Shown here piece by piece: positions 17,127-24,785 of a stretch of DNA of 64,000 nucleotides. Under the pieces are notes generated by a model. It did not search any database. It worked only from the letters and a program-made list of their open reading frames with translations, and was not told the DNA's origin. The position numbers and the translations under genes are program-made. Each line of letters opens with the position of its first letter. Position 1 is the first letter of the stretch. The stretch is from Candidatus Eisenbacteria bacterium (GTDB taxonomy: Bacteria > Eisenbacteria > RBG-16-71-46): assembly GCA_020847735.1 (NCBI GenBank), contig JADLBL010000019.1, positions 1 to 64,000 of the forward strand, read 5' to 3'.

Positions 17127-18868
17127 GACGCCTCGATCTCCTCTTCGAGCTGCTGGGCGCGGTGCAGCGCCGCGTAGTGTCCGCCGAGCCGCAACAGCTC
17201 CTCGTGCCGCCCGCGCTCCACGATGCGGCCTTCGTCGAACACCAGGATCTGGTCGGCGTCGCGCACCGTGCTCACGCGATGCGAAACGATCAGGGTGGTC
17301 CGCCGGCGCATCTCGGAGCGCAGTCCGCGCAGGATCGCGTCCTCGGTGTGCGTGTCCACGCTCGAGAGGCAGTCGTCGAGGAGCAGCACCGGAGTGTCGC
17401 GGAGCAGAGCGCGGGCGATGGCCGTGCGCTGCTTCTGGCCACCGGAGAGCGTGATGCCGCGCTCGCCGATGCGCGTGTCGTAACCGTGCGGAAAGGCGAG
17501 CACGTCGTCGTCGAGGCTGGCGACGCGCGCGACGCGCCGGACGCCCTCCTCGTCCGCGGTCTCGACGCCGTAGGCGATGTTCTCGCGGACGGTCGCCGAG
17601 AACAGGAAGGCGTCCTGCGGGACCACCGAAAGCCGCGCGCGCAGCCACGCCAGGTCGAGATCGCGCAGGTCCGCGCCGTCCACGAACACGGTGCCCGGCG
17701 GCGGATCCTGCACGCGCGGGAGCAGCGACAGCACGGTGCTCTTGCCCGCGCCCGTTCGCCCGACGAGCGCCACGGTCGTGCCCGCGGGCACGTGGAACGA
17801 GACCGCGTACAGCGCCGGCGCCGAGGCGCCGGGATAGGTGAAGGTGAGGTCGCGGAACTCGATCTCGCCCCGCAGCGCCGCCGGTCGCCGGGCCCCGGGC
17901 GCGCTCGTGACGCCGGGCGGCGCGTCGAGCAGCGCGGCGATGCGGCCGAAGGACGCCGAGCCGCGCTGGAAGATGTTGATGACCCAGCCGAGGGCCACCA
18001 TCGGCCAGTTGAGCATCCCGAGGTAGACGGTGAACGCCACGAACTGGCCGAGCGTGATGCGCCCGGCGATCGTCTCGCGACCGCCGAGCCAGAGCGCGAG
18101 CAGGGCGCCGAGCCCGGAGAAGAAGGCCAGCGACGGCTGGAACAGGCCCGAGGTCCGGATCAGGTCCACGTTCTGGTCCACGTAGTCCTCGTTCAGGCGG
18201 TCGAACTCCGCGGCTTCGCGGCGCTCGGCCGCGAACGCGCGCACGACCCGGACGCCCGCGAGGTTCTCCTGCACCATGGCCGACAGCCGGGCGAAGTGTT
18301 CCTGCACGCGCTCGAAGCGGCGGTGAATGCGCTCGCCGAACCACCAGACGGACAGCGAGACGATCGGCAGCGGCAGGAGCGAGTAGAACGCCAGGCGCGG
18401 GCTGATCGCGACCATGAAGGCGATCGAGACGGCGCTCACGACCAGCGTGTTGACCGTGTACATGAGGCCGGGGCCCACCATCATGCGCACGGCGGCCAGG
18501 TCGTTCGTGGCGACGGACATGATCTCGCCCGTGCGGTGCCGCTGGAACCACGCGGCGTCCTGCTTCTGCAGGTGCGCGAACAGTTCGTTGCGCAGGTCGT
18601 ACTCGAGGTGACGGGAGATGGCGATGACCGACTGGCGCATCCCGTACTTGAACAGGCCCGCGACCGCGGCGATGCCGAACAGGATCAGCGCGTAGCGCCC
18701 GAGCTTGGCGGACGTGACGCCGCGGTAGAGGTCGTCCACGGCGAACCGCAGCACCTGGGGTTGCGCGAGCGCGACCAGGTTCGCGCAGGCCACGCAGACG
18801 ATGCCCCACGTCAGCCCGGTGCGATAGCGGGCGGCGTGGCGCAGCAGTCGGGCGAGGTGGGAGGGTAT
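17123..18868 (-). CDS. ABC exporter half-transporter, degenerate-site subunit
   Basis: Six membrane helices are followed by an ATPase domain with Walker A GRTGAGKST, signature LSGGQ and Walker B LLLLDDCLSSVD. The catalytic Glu is Asp, the mark of the degenerate half of a heterodimeric exporter. The first canonical start in frame (GTG, 18793) cuts membrane helix 1 in half. The frame stays open upstream and an ATA at 18868 has AGGAG six bases before it; starting there gives 581 residues, normal for the family, and restores helix 1 (GLTWGIVCVACANLVALAQ). I therefore use the ATA, a rare initiator. If wrong, the gene starts at 18793. It overlaps its partner by GTGA. Confidence 0.85.
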   Translation of the reverse strand: MPSHLARLLRHAARYRTGLTWGIVCVACANLVALAQPQVLRFAVDDLYRGVTSAKLGRYALILFGIAAVAGLFKYGMRQSVIAISRHLEYDLRNELFAHLQKQDAAWFQRHRTGEIMSVATNDLAAVRMMVGPGLMYTVNTLVVSAVSIAFMVAISPRLAFYSLLPLPIVSLSVWWFGERIHRRFERVQEHFARLSAMVQENLAGVRVVRAFAAERREAAEFDRLNEDYVDQNVDLIRTSGLFQPSLAFFSGLGALLALWLGGRETIAGRITLGQFVAFTVYLGMLNWPMVALGWVINIFQRGSASFGRIAALLDAPPGVTSAPGARRPAALRGEIEFRDLTFTYPGASAPALYAVSFHVPAGTTVALVGRTGAGKSTVLSLLPRVQDPPPGTVFVDGADLRDLDLAWLRARLSVVPQDAFLFSATVRENIAYGVETADEEGVRRVARVASLDDDVLAFPHGYDTRIGERGITLSGGQKQRTAIARALLRDTPVLLLDDCLSSVDTHTEDAILRGLRSEMRRRTTLIVSHRVSTVRDADQILVFDEGRIVERGRHEELLRLGGHYAALHRAQQLEEEIEAS

Positions 18869-18882
18869 GGCCGCTCCTGACT

Positions 18883-18922
18883 CCGCGGCGCGGCCCCGCA
18901 GGAATGCGGGGCCGCGCCGCGG
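18883..18922 (-). terminator. Perfect 18-bp GC hairpin between outer-membrane protein and ABC exporter genes
   Basis: The left arm 18883-18900 and right arm 18905-18922 are exact reverse complements around GGAA (TTCC on the minus strand). It starts nine bases after the stop of the outer-membrane protein gene and 15 bases before the ATA start of the exporter, without a T tract. It is the longest perfect hairpin I found here and probably terminates the upstream gene. Confidence 0.65.
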
Positions 18923-18930
18923 TCACGACC

Positions 18931-19833
18931 TCACGGTCGCTTCGCGCCGCCGAGGAACCCCTGCAGGCGATTCAGCTTCGTGCTCTTCCACGACACGCCG
19001 GCGTAGTACTGGTCGAGGTGCGGCACGTTGCGTCCGGTCGGGCTGTGCCACGAGCCGAAGAACGCGTCGAGCCGGTCGTCCACCCGGTAGGTGAAGCGCG
19101 GTCCGGCGAGGTGCAGCGTGGTTTCCCACGGCCGTCCGGTCTGCGTCGTGAAGTCGCCGGCGTAGAGCCCCGCGACCTGCAGGTTCCCCATCCACAACGC
19201 CAGCGCGGCATGGACGGCCACGTGATCGGCCCAGTCCGACTTGCGCGGCAGCGGGAGCGTGGCGCCCTCCGGTGCCTTCTCGCGCGCGCCGAGCGTGAAG
19301 AACTCCGTCTGGTAGGCGGCGCCGGCTTCGACGAAGCCGCGGCCGCCGAGCGGCGCACCGGTCTGCAGTCCGGCCGAGAGAAGCTGCAGGCCGCTGCCCA
19401 GTCCGGGCTGGAGGTCGCTGTTGTAGCCGGAGGGCGCCGACCAGTTCAGCTGGATCGCGGTGGCGCGGGCCCCGTTCGCGAGCGAGAGGCGCAGGCCGAG
19501 GTCGAAGTCGCCGAAGCCGGACCGGGTCGCCGTCGGCCCCGCCTCGGCGCGCACCGTGTTGCTGACCGCGGGTAGCGCGAGCTGCACGCTCCAGCGCTTC
19601 TTCCAGCCCAGTTCGGTGTAGGAGCTCAGCGCGCGCTGCTCGAGCAGCCCGCCGTACGGCATCCGGACGCCGTCGTCGTCGTAGTAGGTGCCGGTGGAGA
19701 AGAAGCTCCCGCGGAGCTCGGTGTAGTACTCGCCCGGGGCCAGGGACCACGGTCCGGCGGCGGCCACCGTGGCGCTCCCCGCGGCGATCGCGGCGGCCGC
19801 GATCGCGGCGAACTGGAAACGGCGCAGGCTCAT
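18931..19833 (-). CDS. Outer-membrane beta-barrel protein, Phenol_MetA_deg-like
   Basis: The 300-residue protein begins MSLRRFQF with a signal peptide cut near residue 27 (ATVAAAG). It continues as alternating short hydrophobic strands with aromatic ends (GFGDFDLGLRL, YYTELRGSFFSTGTYY), the pattern of the MetA-pathway/transporter-like outer-membrane barrels. An in-frame ATG twelve codons upstream exists, but AGGAGG sits just before the chosen ATG at 19833. Its promoter (19879-19907) and hairpin terminator indicate a single-gene transcript. Function is unknown; passive uptake through the outer membrane is the general expectation. Confidence 0.75.
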   Translation of the reverse strand: MSLRRFQFAAIAAAAIAAGSATVAAAGPWSLAPGEYYTELRGSFFSTGTYYDDDGVRMPYGGLLEQRALSSYTELGWKKRWSVQLALPAVSNTVRAEAGPTATRSGFGDFDLGLRLSLANGARATAIQLNWSAPSGYNSDLQPGLGSGLQLLSAGLQTGAPLGGRGFVEAGAAYQTEFFTLGAREKAPEGATLPLPRKSDWADHVAVHAALALWMGNLQVAGLYAGDFTTQTGRPWETTLHLAGPRFTYRVDDRLDAFFGSWHSPTGRNVPHLDQYYAGVSWKSTKLNRLQGFLGGAKRP

Positions 19834-19878
19834 CCTGCCTCCTTCGGGGAACGGCTCGATTCCGGTCATGGACGCGCG

Positions 19879-19907
19879 AATCTATCCGGCGTGCGCGGGG
19901 CGTGCAA
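19879..19907 (-). promoter_or_regulatory. Promoter of the outer-membrane protein gene
   Basis: On the minus strand TTGCAC (19907-19902), 17 bases, TAGATT (19884-19879), leaving a leader of about 40 bases with AGGAGG before the ATG. Confidence 0.55.
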
Positions 19908-19934
19908 GGCGCGCCCGGGCTTCCGGGCGCGCCT
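19907..19934. repeat. Perfect 12-bp inverted repeat in a divergent promoter region
   Basis: AGGCGCGCCCGG (19907-19918), GCTT, CCGGGCGCGCCT (19923-19934). It lies between two divergent genes and touches the -35 of the leftward promoter, so it cannot terminate either gene. A protein-binding operator is more likely. Confidence 0.4.
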
Positions 19935-19998
19935 CGATTCCCGCGCGGCGCGGGCCGGTTCGCCGTGCGTCGCGGCGCTGTGGCATCCTGCCCGCCGC

Positions 19999-20991
19999 AT
20001 GTCCGCCCTGAGAGTGCTCGAGTGGGTCCGCGACCCGGCCGGTATCTGGAACATGCCCGAGGCGACCGTCGCCGAGCTGGCGCGCGAGTTTCCCGACGTG
20101 CGCTTCGACGATCCGGCCACGCGGGAGGAGCGCGACGCGCGACTGCCGCTGGCCGACGTCGTGCTCGGCTACGCGCTGAGCCCGCGCAACTTCGCCAGCG
20201 CCCGGCGCGTGCGCTGGGTGCACTCCACCGCCGCCGGTGTCGGGCACGTGCTCTTCCCGGAGCTGATCGAAAGTCCGGTGATCGTGACCAATTCGCGCGG
20301 GCTGCACGCGCACTCGATGGCGGAACAGGTGCTCGGCATGATGCTCGCGTTCACGCGCCGGCTGCACGTCTCGCGCGACCTGCAGACCGCCCGCCGCTGG
20401 GCCCAGGCCGAACTCTGGCGGGCGAGCCCCGGATTCGAGGAGCTCGCCGGGGCGACGCTCGGACTGGTCGGCTTCGGCCGCATCGGCGGGGCGATCGCCA
20501 CGGCGGCCCGCCCCTTCGGCATGCGCGTGCTCGCCGTGCGCCGGCATCCGCGGCCCGACCCGGCGCCGGCGGACGAGCAGTGGGGGACCGAGCGGCTGGG
20601 CGACCTTCTGGAGCGCTCCGACTGGGTCGTGCTGGCTGCGCCCCACACGGGCGAGACGGACCGGCTGATCGGCCGTGCCGAACTGGCGCGCATGAAGCCG
20701 ACCGCGCGGCTCGTGAACGTGGCGCGCGGCGCGCTCGTGGATGAAGAAGCCCTGATCGAGGCGCTGCGCGAAGGCCGGCTCGCAGGCGCCGCGCTCGACG
20801 TCGCGCAGACCGAACCGCTGCCGCCGGAAAGTCCGCTGTGGACGATGCCCGAGGTCATCCTCACGCCGCACACCTCGGGTGCGGGCCCCCGCTTCTGGGA
20901 GCGGGTCCGAGAGCAGTTCGCGGGCAACCTGCGGCGCTTCCTTGCGGGCCAGCCGCTCGAGAACGTCGTGGACAAGCGGGGAGGGTACTGA
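19999..20991 (+). CDS. D-2-hydroxyacid dehydrogenase (NAD-dependent)
   Basis: The 330-residue enzyme has the Rossmann motif GLVGFGRIGGAI (about 154-165) and the full catalytic set of the D-isomer-specific 2-hydroxyacid dehydrogenases: Arg in NVARGALVDE, Glu in DVAQTEPLP and His in LTPHTSG. It reduces a 2-oxoacid to a D-hydroxyacid with NAD(P)H, or the reverse. Close relatives include glyoxylate/hydroxypyruvate reductases, but the substrate is not readable here. There is no Shine-Dalgarno sequence; the -10-like CATCCT at 19984-19989 ends nine bases before the ATG, suggesting a leaderless start. mobA follows three bases after the stop. Confidence 0.9.
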   Translation: MSALRVLEWVRDPAGIWNMPEATVAELAREFPDVRFDDPATREERDARLPLADVVLGYALSPRNFASARRVRWVHSTAAGVGHVLFPELIESPVIVTNSRGLHAHSMAEQVLGMMLAFTRRLHVSRDLQTARRWAQAELWRASPGFEELAGATLGLVGFGRIGGAIATAARPFGMRVLAVRRHPRPDPAPADEQWGTERLGDLLERSDWVVLAAPHTGETDRLIGRAELARMKPTARLVNVARGALVDEEALIEALREGRLAGAALDVAQTEPLPPESPLWTMPEVILTPHTSGAGPRFWERVREQFAGNLRRFLAGQPLENVVDKRGGY

Positions 20992-20994
20992 GTC

Positions 20995-21603
20995 GTGGCC
21001 GGTACGCTCGGCATCCTGCTCGCCGGCGGTCGGGGAGCGCGGCTCGGTCTCGGATCGCCCAAGGCGCTCGCGCCGTTCGGGGAGACCACGCTGCTCGACC
21101 ACGCGCTGGTCACGCTGCGCGGGGCCTGCGACGAGGTCGTGGTGAGCGCGCCGGCGGAACTCGCTCTGCCGGTTCCGCGGGCGATACGGGCGGACGATCC
21201 GCCGGATGCCGCCGGACCGCTGGCGGGGCTGGTCGCCGCGCTGCGCGCCCGTCCGTGGTCCCGCGCGCTCGCGCTCGGCGTGGACCTGCCCCTCGTTTCG
21301 GCGCGGCTGCTGCGCGCGCTCGGCGCGCTGCTCGAAGGTCACACCGCCGTCGTCCCGGTTCCGCGGGCCCGCACGCAGCCGCTCGCCGCATGGTACGCGC
21401 CGGCCGCGCTCGAGCCGCTCGCCGCGGCGCTCGGGCGCGGCGAGCGCGCGCTGGTGCCCGCGGTGCTCGCCCTGGATCCACGACTCGTCGCCGACGACGA
21501 GCTGGCGGCGCTCGGAGCCGCGCCGGAGTCCTTCCTCAACGTCAATACGCCCGAGGACCTCGCGAGCGCCGTCCGCGTCCGCGGCGCGGGGCATCGCGCG
21601 TGA
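20995..21603 (+). CDS. mobA: Molybdenum cofactor guanylyltransferase
   Basis: The 202-residue protein starts with GILLAGGRGARLGLGSPKAL, the nucleotidyltransferase P-loop-like motif and catalytic Lys of MobA. It continues with GVDLPLVSARLL (metal-binding Asp) and the late FLNVNTPEDLA typical of the family. MobA attaches GMP to Mo-molybdopterin to make bis-MGD for DMSO-reductase-type enzymes. The GTG at 20995 starts directly at the motif. It lies between the dehydrogenase and lysA, with which it overlaps by GTGA; moaC-moeA are 21 kb away. A different sugar-nucleotide transferase is possible but less likely. Confidence 0.85.
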   Translation: MAGTLGILLAGGRGARLGLGSPKALAPFGETTLLDHALVTLRGACDEVVVSAPAELALPVPRAIRADDPPDAAGPLAGLVAALRARPWSRALALGVDLPLVSARLLRALGALLEGHTAVVPVPRARTQPLAAWYAPAALEPLAAALGRGERALVPAVLALDPRLVADDELAALGAAPESFLNVNTPEDLASAVRVRGAGHRA

Positions 21604-22886
21604 GCGTCACCGGCGACCGGCAGGGAGTGCTCGCGCTGGGCGGCGTGCCGCTCGACGAACTGCTCGCGTCGCTGCGCCGGCGGGACCCCGCGGCGCGCGC
21701 GTTCTGGGCCTACGACCTCGACGCCTTCACCGCCCGCGCTCATCGGCTGCTCGCCGCGCTCGCGCCGCTCGGCGCGCACGCCGCGTACGCGCTCAAGGCG
21801 AACGGCCTGCCGGCGCTGGCGCGCACGGCCGCCGCCGCCGGGCTCGACGCCGACGCCGGCTCGCTCGGCGAGCTCGCGCTCGCCGGGCACGCGGGCTTCG
21901 GTCCCGGGCGGCGGACGTTGAGCGGCAACGGCCGTACGCGCGAGGAGGCCGACTGGGCGGCGACGCACGGCGTCGCGTTCGTCAGCGCCGATCACGTCGG
22001 CGAACTGGATCTGCTCGAGGATGCCGCGGCGCGATCGGGCGCGAAGTTGCGGGTCGCGCTGCGGGTCAACCCGGGAATCTTCACCCCGGGCCACCGTCAC
22101 GTCGCGACCGGTCACCTCGACGCCAAGTTCGGCGTCGAGCCCGGCGAAGCGCTCGAGGCCTGGGCGTCGCGCGCGCGCTGGCCGAACCTGCGGCTCGACG
22201 GACTGCACCTGCACGTCGGCTCGCAACTGCTCGAGACGGCGCCGCTCGAGGGCGCGGCGCGCTTCGCCCTCGAGCTCGCGCGCCAGTCCGAATCGCGCGG
22301 CGCGCCGCTCGCGGCCGTCAACCTCGGCGGCGGTTTCGGCGTGGACTACGAGCGGGGCGGCGACGGTTTCCCGCTCGAGCGCCACCTCGGCGACCTGGCG
22401 CGTGCCCTGGCGGGAGGCGGGCTCGAATGGCGTTTCGAGCCGGGCCGCTGGCTGGTCGCGCCCGTCGGCGTGCTGGTGGCCGAGGTGTCGTGGGTCAAGC
22501 TGCGGCGCGGAAGCGCCGGCGAGCAGCGCTTCGTCGTGCTCTCGGCCGGAATGAACGACCTGCTCCGGCCGGCGCTCTACGGCGCCCGGCATCGCATCGT
22601 ACCGGTGCGGCCCCGTCCGGGCGCCGGGTCGCCGGCCATCGTCGTCGGTCCGGTGTGCGAGAGCGGCGACACGTTCAGCGCCGACGCGACGCTTCCACCG
22701 CTCGAGCGCGGCGATCTGGTCGCCCTGCTCGACGCCGGCGCCTACGGGTCGGCGATGTCGTCGAACTACAACGGGCGCGGCCGCCTCGCCGAAATCGCCG
22801 TGACGGGCGGGCGGGCGCGACTCGTGCGGGCCGCCGAATCCCCGGCCGAACTGCTGGCGCGCCAGACCGACCTTCCGCTGTCGTAG
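21600..22886 (+). CDS. lysA: Diaminopimelate decarboxylase-type PLP enzyme
   Basis: The 428-residue fold-III enzyme has the PLP lysine in AAYALKANG (K66), the phosphate-binding glycines in NLGGGFGVDY, and the C-terminal CESGDTF that supplies the catalytic Cys across the dimer. Late GAYGSAMSSNYN matches LysA closely. It removes CO2 from meso-diaminopimelate to give lysine. The GTG at 21600 overlaps the mobA stop by GTGA. Related decarboxylases of this fold act on other D-amino-type substrates, but the last motifs favour LysA. A 7-bp hairpin follows before the convergent regulator gene. Confidence 0.88.
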   Translation: MSVTGDRQGVLALGGVPLDELLASLRRRDPAARAFWAYDLDAFTARAHRLLAALAPLGAHAAYALKANGLPALARTAAAAGLDADAGSLGELALAGHAGFGPGRRTLSGNGRTREEADWAATHGVAFVSADHVGELDLLEDAAARSGAKLRVALRVNPGIFTPGHRHVATGHLDAKFGVEPGEALEAWASRARWPNLRLDGLHLHVGSQLLETAPLEGAARFALELARQSESRGAPLAAVNLGGGFGVDYERGGDGFPLERHLGDLARALAGGGLEWRFEPGRWLVAPVGVLVAEVSWVKLRRGSAGEQRFVVLSAGMNDLLRPALYGARHRIVPVRPRPGAGSPAIVVGPVCESGDTFSADATLPPLERGDLVALLDAGAYGSAMSSNYNGRGRLAEIAVTGGRARLVRAAESPAELLARQTDLPLS

Positions 22887-22899
22887 CGGCCGGGCCGCC

Positions 22900-22923
22900 G
22901 CCGCCCGCAACCCGAAGGGCGGC
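22900..22923. terminator. Hairpin between convergent lysA and regulator genes
   Basis: GCCGCCC (22900-22906), ten-base loop, GGGCGGC (22917-22923). It lies in the 62-base gap between two convergent stops and could serve both strands. Confidence 0.4.
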
Positions 22924-22948
22924 ACAGCGCGGCGTTCTCGGACAGAAC

Positions 22949-23644
22949 CTAGAGCGCGAGTCGCGGACGGCTCGCGACCAGAAGCGTCACCGGCGCGGAT
23001 CCGAGGTTGGCGTACGAGTGCGGATGCGTCGCGCGAAAGTGCAGCGAGTCGCCCTCGCGCAGGACGTACGGCCGGCCCTCGACGCGGATCTCGGCCACGC
23101 CGGCCAGGACCGTGACCCATTCCTCGCCGTCGTGATGGTGCTCGAGCAGCACGTCGCGGGAGATGGGCAGGGTCAGGCGGTGCAGGCCGAGTTCCGAGTC
23201 CTGCGTCGGGTCCGCGAGCGGGACGATCGTCGCGCCGCCCCACTGCAGCGGATACGCGTCCGCGTCGCTCGCGCGGTGCACGCACACGACCGGCAGCGGC
23301 TGCGCCTCGACGAGCGTCGCCGGGCGCAGACCCAGGGCCGTCGCGATCCTGCCGAGCGCGCCGACCGTCGGCGAGGCCTTGCCGCGCTCGATCTCCGAGA
23401 CGTGGGTCGCGGAGATGCCGCCCCGCTCTTCGAGATCCTTGAGGGTCATGCCGCGACCGATACGCAGCATCTTGATCCGGCGGCCGAGTTCGGCGGGAGA
23501 GTAACCGCCCGGATCGGCGGGAGCGTCGGCGACGGGCGCCGGCGAGGGCGTCCCGCGGTCCGCGGCATCGGTGGCCGGTGTCGTCGTCTCCCGACCGGTT
23601 CGTCCCCCGGTCCTGCTTCCGTGCACGACCTCGCGCTCGCTCAT
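22949..23644 (-). CDS. XRE-cupin regulator, second of a coupled pair
   Basis: The 231-residue protein has a Thr/Pro-rich leader of about 45 residues, then an XRE helix-turn-helix (LGRRIKMLRIGRGMTLKDLE and SATHVSEIERGKASPT, about 52-95). A cupin domain follows (about 150-231) whose metal motif is complete (LEHHHDGEEWVTVLAG ... RATHPHSYANLG). It overlaps the upstream paralogue by ATGA, so both are translated together. The two helix-turn-helix domains are closely similar, which points to a duplication and perhaps a heterodimer. Its target genes are not known; the etf operon lies across the divergent gap. Confidence 0.88.
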   Translation of the reverse strand: MSEREVVHGSRTGGRTGRETTTPATDAADRGTPSPAPVADAPADPGGYSPAELGRRIKMLRIGRGMTLKDLEERGGISATHVSEIERGKASPTVGALGRIATALGLRPATLVEAQPLPVVCVHRASDADAYPLQWGGATIVPLADPTQDSELGLHRLTLPISRDVLLEHHHDGEEWVTVLAGVAEIRVEGRPYVLREGDSLHFRATHPHSYANLGSAPVTLLVASRPRLAL

Positions 23645-24237
23645 CGGTTTTCCTCCAGCGCCCGCGTGGTCGCGAGCACGAACTCGACCGGTCCGGTTCC
23701 GCCGGCGCGCAGCGTCAGCGTCGCCACCAGCGCCGCGTGCAGCGTGTCGCCCGCGCCGAGCGAGTGCGACCGCTGGGGGCACTGGGCTTCGAGCCGGCCG
23801 GCGAGCACGTGCAGGACCGCGTCGCCGGGCGCCTCCTGCGCGAGCAGCCGCAACCCGGTCGAGGACGTGGGTTCGAGCCGGACACGGTAGGTGAACAGGC
23901 TGCTGCCCGGAATGCCGGCGCTCAGCGACTCGGCCGTGATTCCGTCCCCGGCCACGTAACCGGCCACCTGCTCGCGCAGGTGGTGCGCCACCTCCGGCCG
24001 CTCGTCGCGTTCGATGAAGAAGGAGACATCCTTCTCGAGGGCACGCGCGATTCGCGTGAGCGCGCCGATGGTGGGCGACGTCCTGCCACGCTCGATTTCG
24101 GAGAGGTGGGTGGCCGACAGGCCGCTCGCGGACTCGACCTGCTTGAGCGTCATGCGACGCTCGGAGCGCAGCCGGCGCACGCGGCGGCCGAGTTCTTCGA
24201 TTTCGACGATCGAGGTGGAGGTCATCGGGTCCTTCAT
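23641..24237 (-). CDS. XRE-cupin regulator, first of a coupled pair
   Basis: The 198-residue protein has an XRE domain (LGRRVRRLRSERRMTLKQVE, SATHLSEIERGRTSPT, residues about 16-60) and a cupin-like C-terminal half. Unlike its downstream paralogue, its barrel lacks the H-x-H...E ligands (the matching place reads APGDAVLHVLAG), so it probably binds no metal. The start at 24237 gives the HTH a normal N-terminus; a second Met four codons later is possible. The promoter at 24436-24465 leaves an unusually long leader of about 190 bases. No function beyond DNA binding can be assigned. Confidence 0.85.
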   Translation of the reverse strand: MKDPMTSTSIVEIEELGRRVRRLRSERRMTLKQVESASGLSATHLSEIERGRTSPTIGALTRIARALEKDVSFFIERDERPEVAHHLREQVAGYVAGDGITAESLSAGIPGSSLFTYRVRLEPTSSTGLRLLAQEAPGDAVLHVLAGRLEAQCPQRSHSLGAGDTLHAALVATLTLRAGGTGPVEFVLATTRALEENR

Positions 24238-24435
24238 GCGCGCCGCGACACCACGCGGCGCTGGTCTCCGACCGGCCGGCCGGCGCGGCGGACCACGTGA
24301 ACTGCGACCGCGTGCCCCGACCCCCCGGTACGGGCACCCGGCCCTGCCTCGCTGCGAAGGTCCGATCGATCGGACGGCGACGCGGCGACTCCGGACTCCG
24401 CGTCGTGCGGGCGACGCGCTACCGGAGCGGTGCGC

Positions 24436-24465
24436 ACGATGTCACAGCGGAATCGCGAACGTCAA
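24436..24465 (-). promoter_or_regulatory. Promoter of the XRE-cupin pair
   Basis: On the minus strand TTGACG (24465-24460), 18 bases, CATCGT (24441-24436). The distance to the ATG at 24237 is about 190 bases, long for this genome. Confidence 0.4.
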
Positions 24466-24595
24466 TGACATGCACGATCCTTTTTCGTCATGCGCTCGCG
24501 TTTTTCAAACTGGCACCGGTGGACAACCGATTCCTGCGACAGCGAGAGGTGCCGGATGCGCGCGAAGCTCGTACCTTATGAGTGCCGCGCCTGCC

Positions 24596-24625
24596 TTGAC
24601 AGTCTTCGAGCGCTGCCGACAGACT
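24596..24625 (+). promoter_or_regulatory. Promoter of the etfBA operon
   Basis: A perfect TTGACA (24596-24601), 18 bases and CAGACT (24620-24625), about 150 bases before etfB. Confidence 0.4.
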
Positions 24626-24785
24626 GCGCCGCTGATTCCCTCGCTTGCACGGTGCGGCGCGCGTCGCGACAACGCGGCGCGCCGCTTCTTGTGAATCATG
24701 GCGCATGTCGGCCGGCCACGCGTCGTTCGTGCCGCGCCGCCACAGCGCGACGCGAAGTCGGCGCGCGGAAAGTGTGAGGTGTCGT

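Larger units (their letters stand above)
24238..24785. other. 548-base divergent intergenic region
   Basis: This gap between the regulator pair and etfB holds a leftward promoter (24436-24465) and a rightward one (24596-24625). An AT-richer island lies around 24477-24515 (TTTTTCGTCATGCG, TTTTTCAAAC). I see no gene, RNA fold or repeat. A 67-codon minus-strand frame (24234-24437) touches the regulator start by ATGA, but its start codon overlaps the -10 box, so I do not call it. Confidence 0.5.

Noticed and set aside
24234-24437. A 67-codon minus-strand frame overlapping the regulator start by ATGA, possibly a leader peptide
   Set aside because: Its GTG start lies inside the -10 box of the likely promoter, so it would not be on the message, and its composition looks non-coding.
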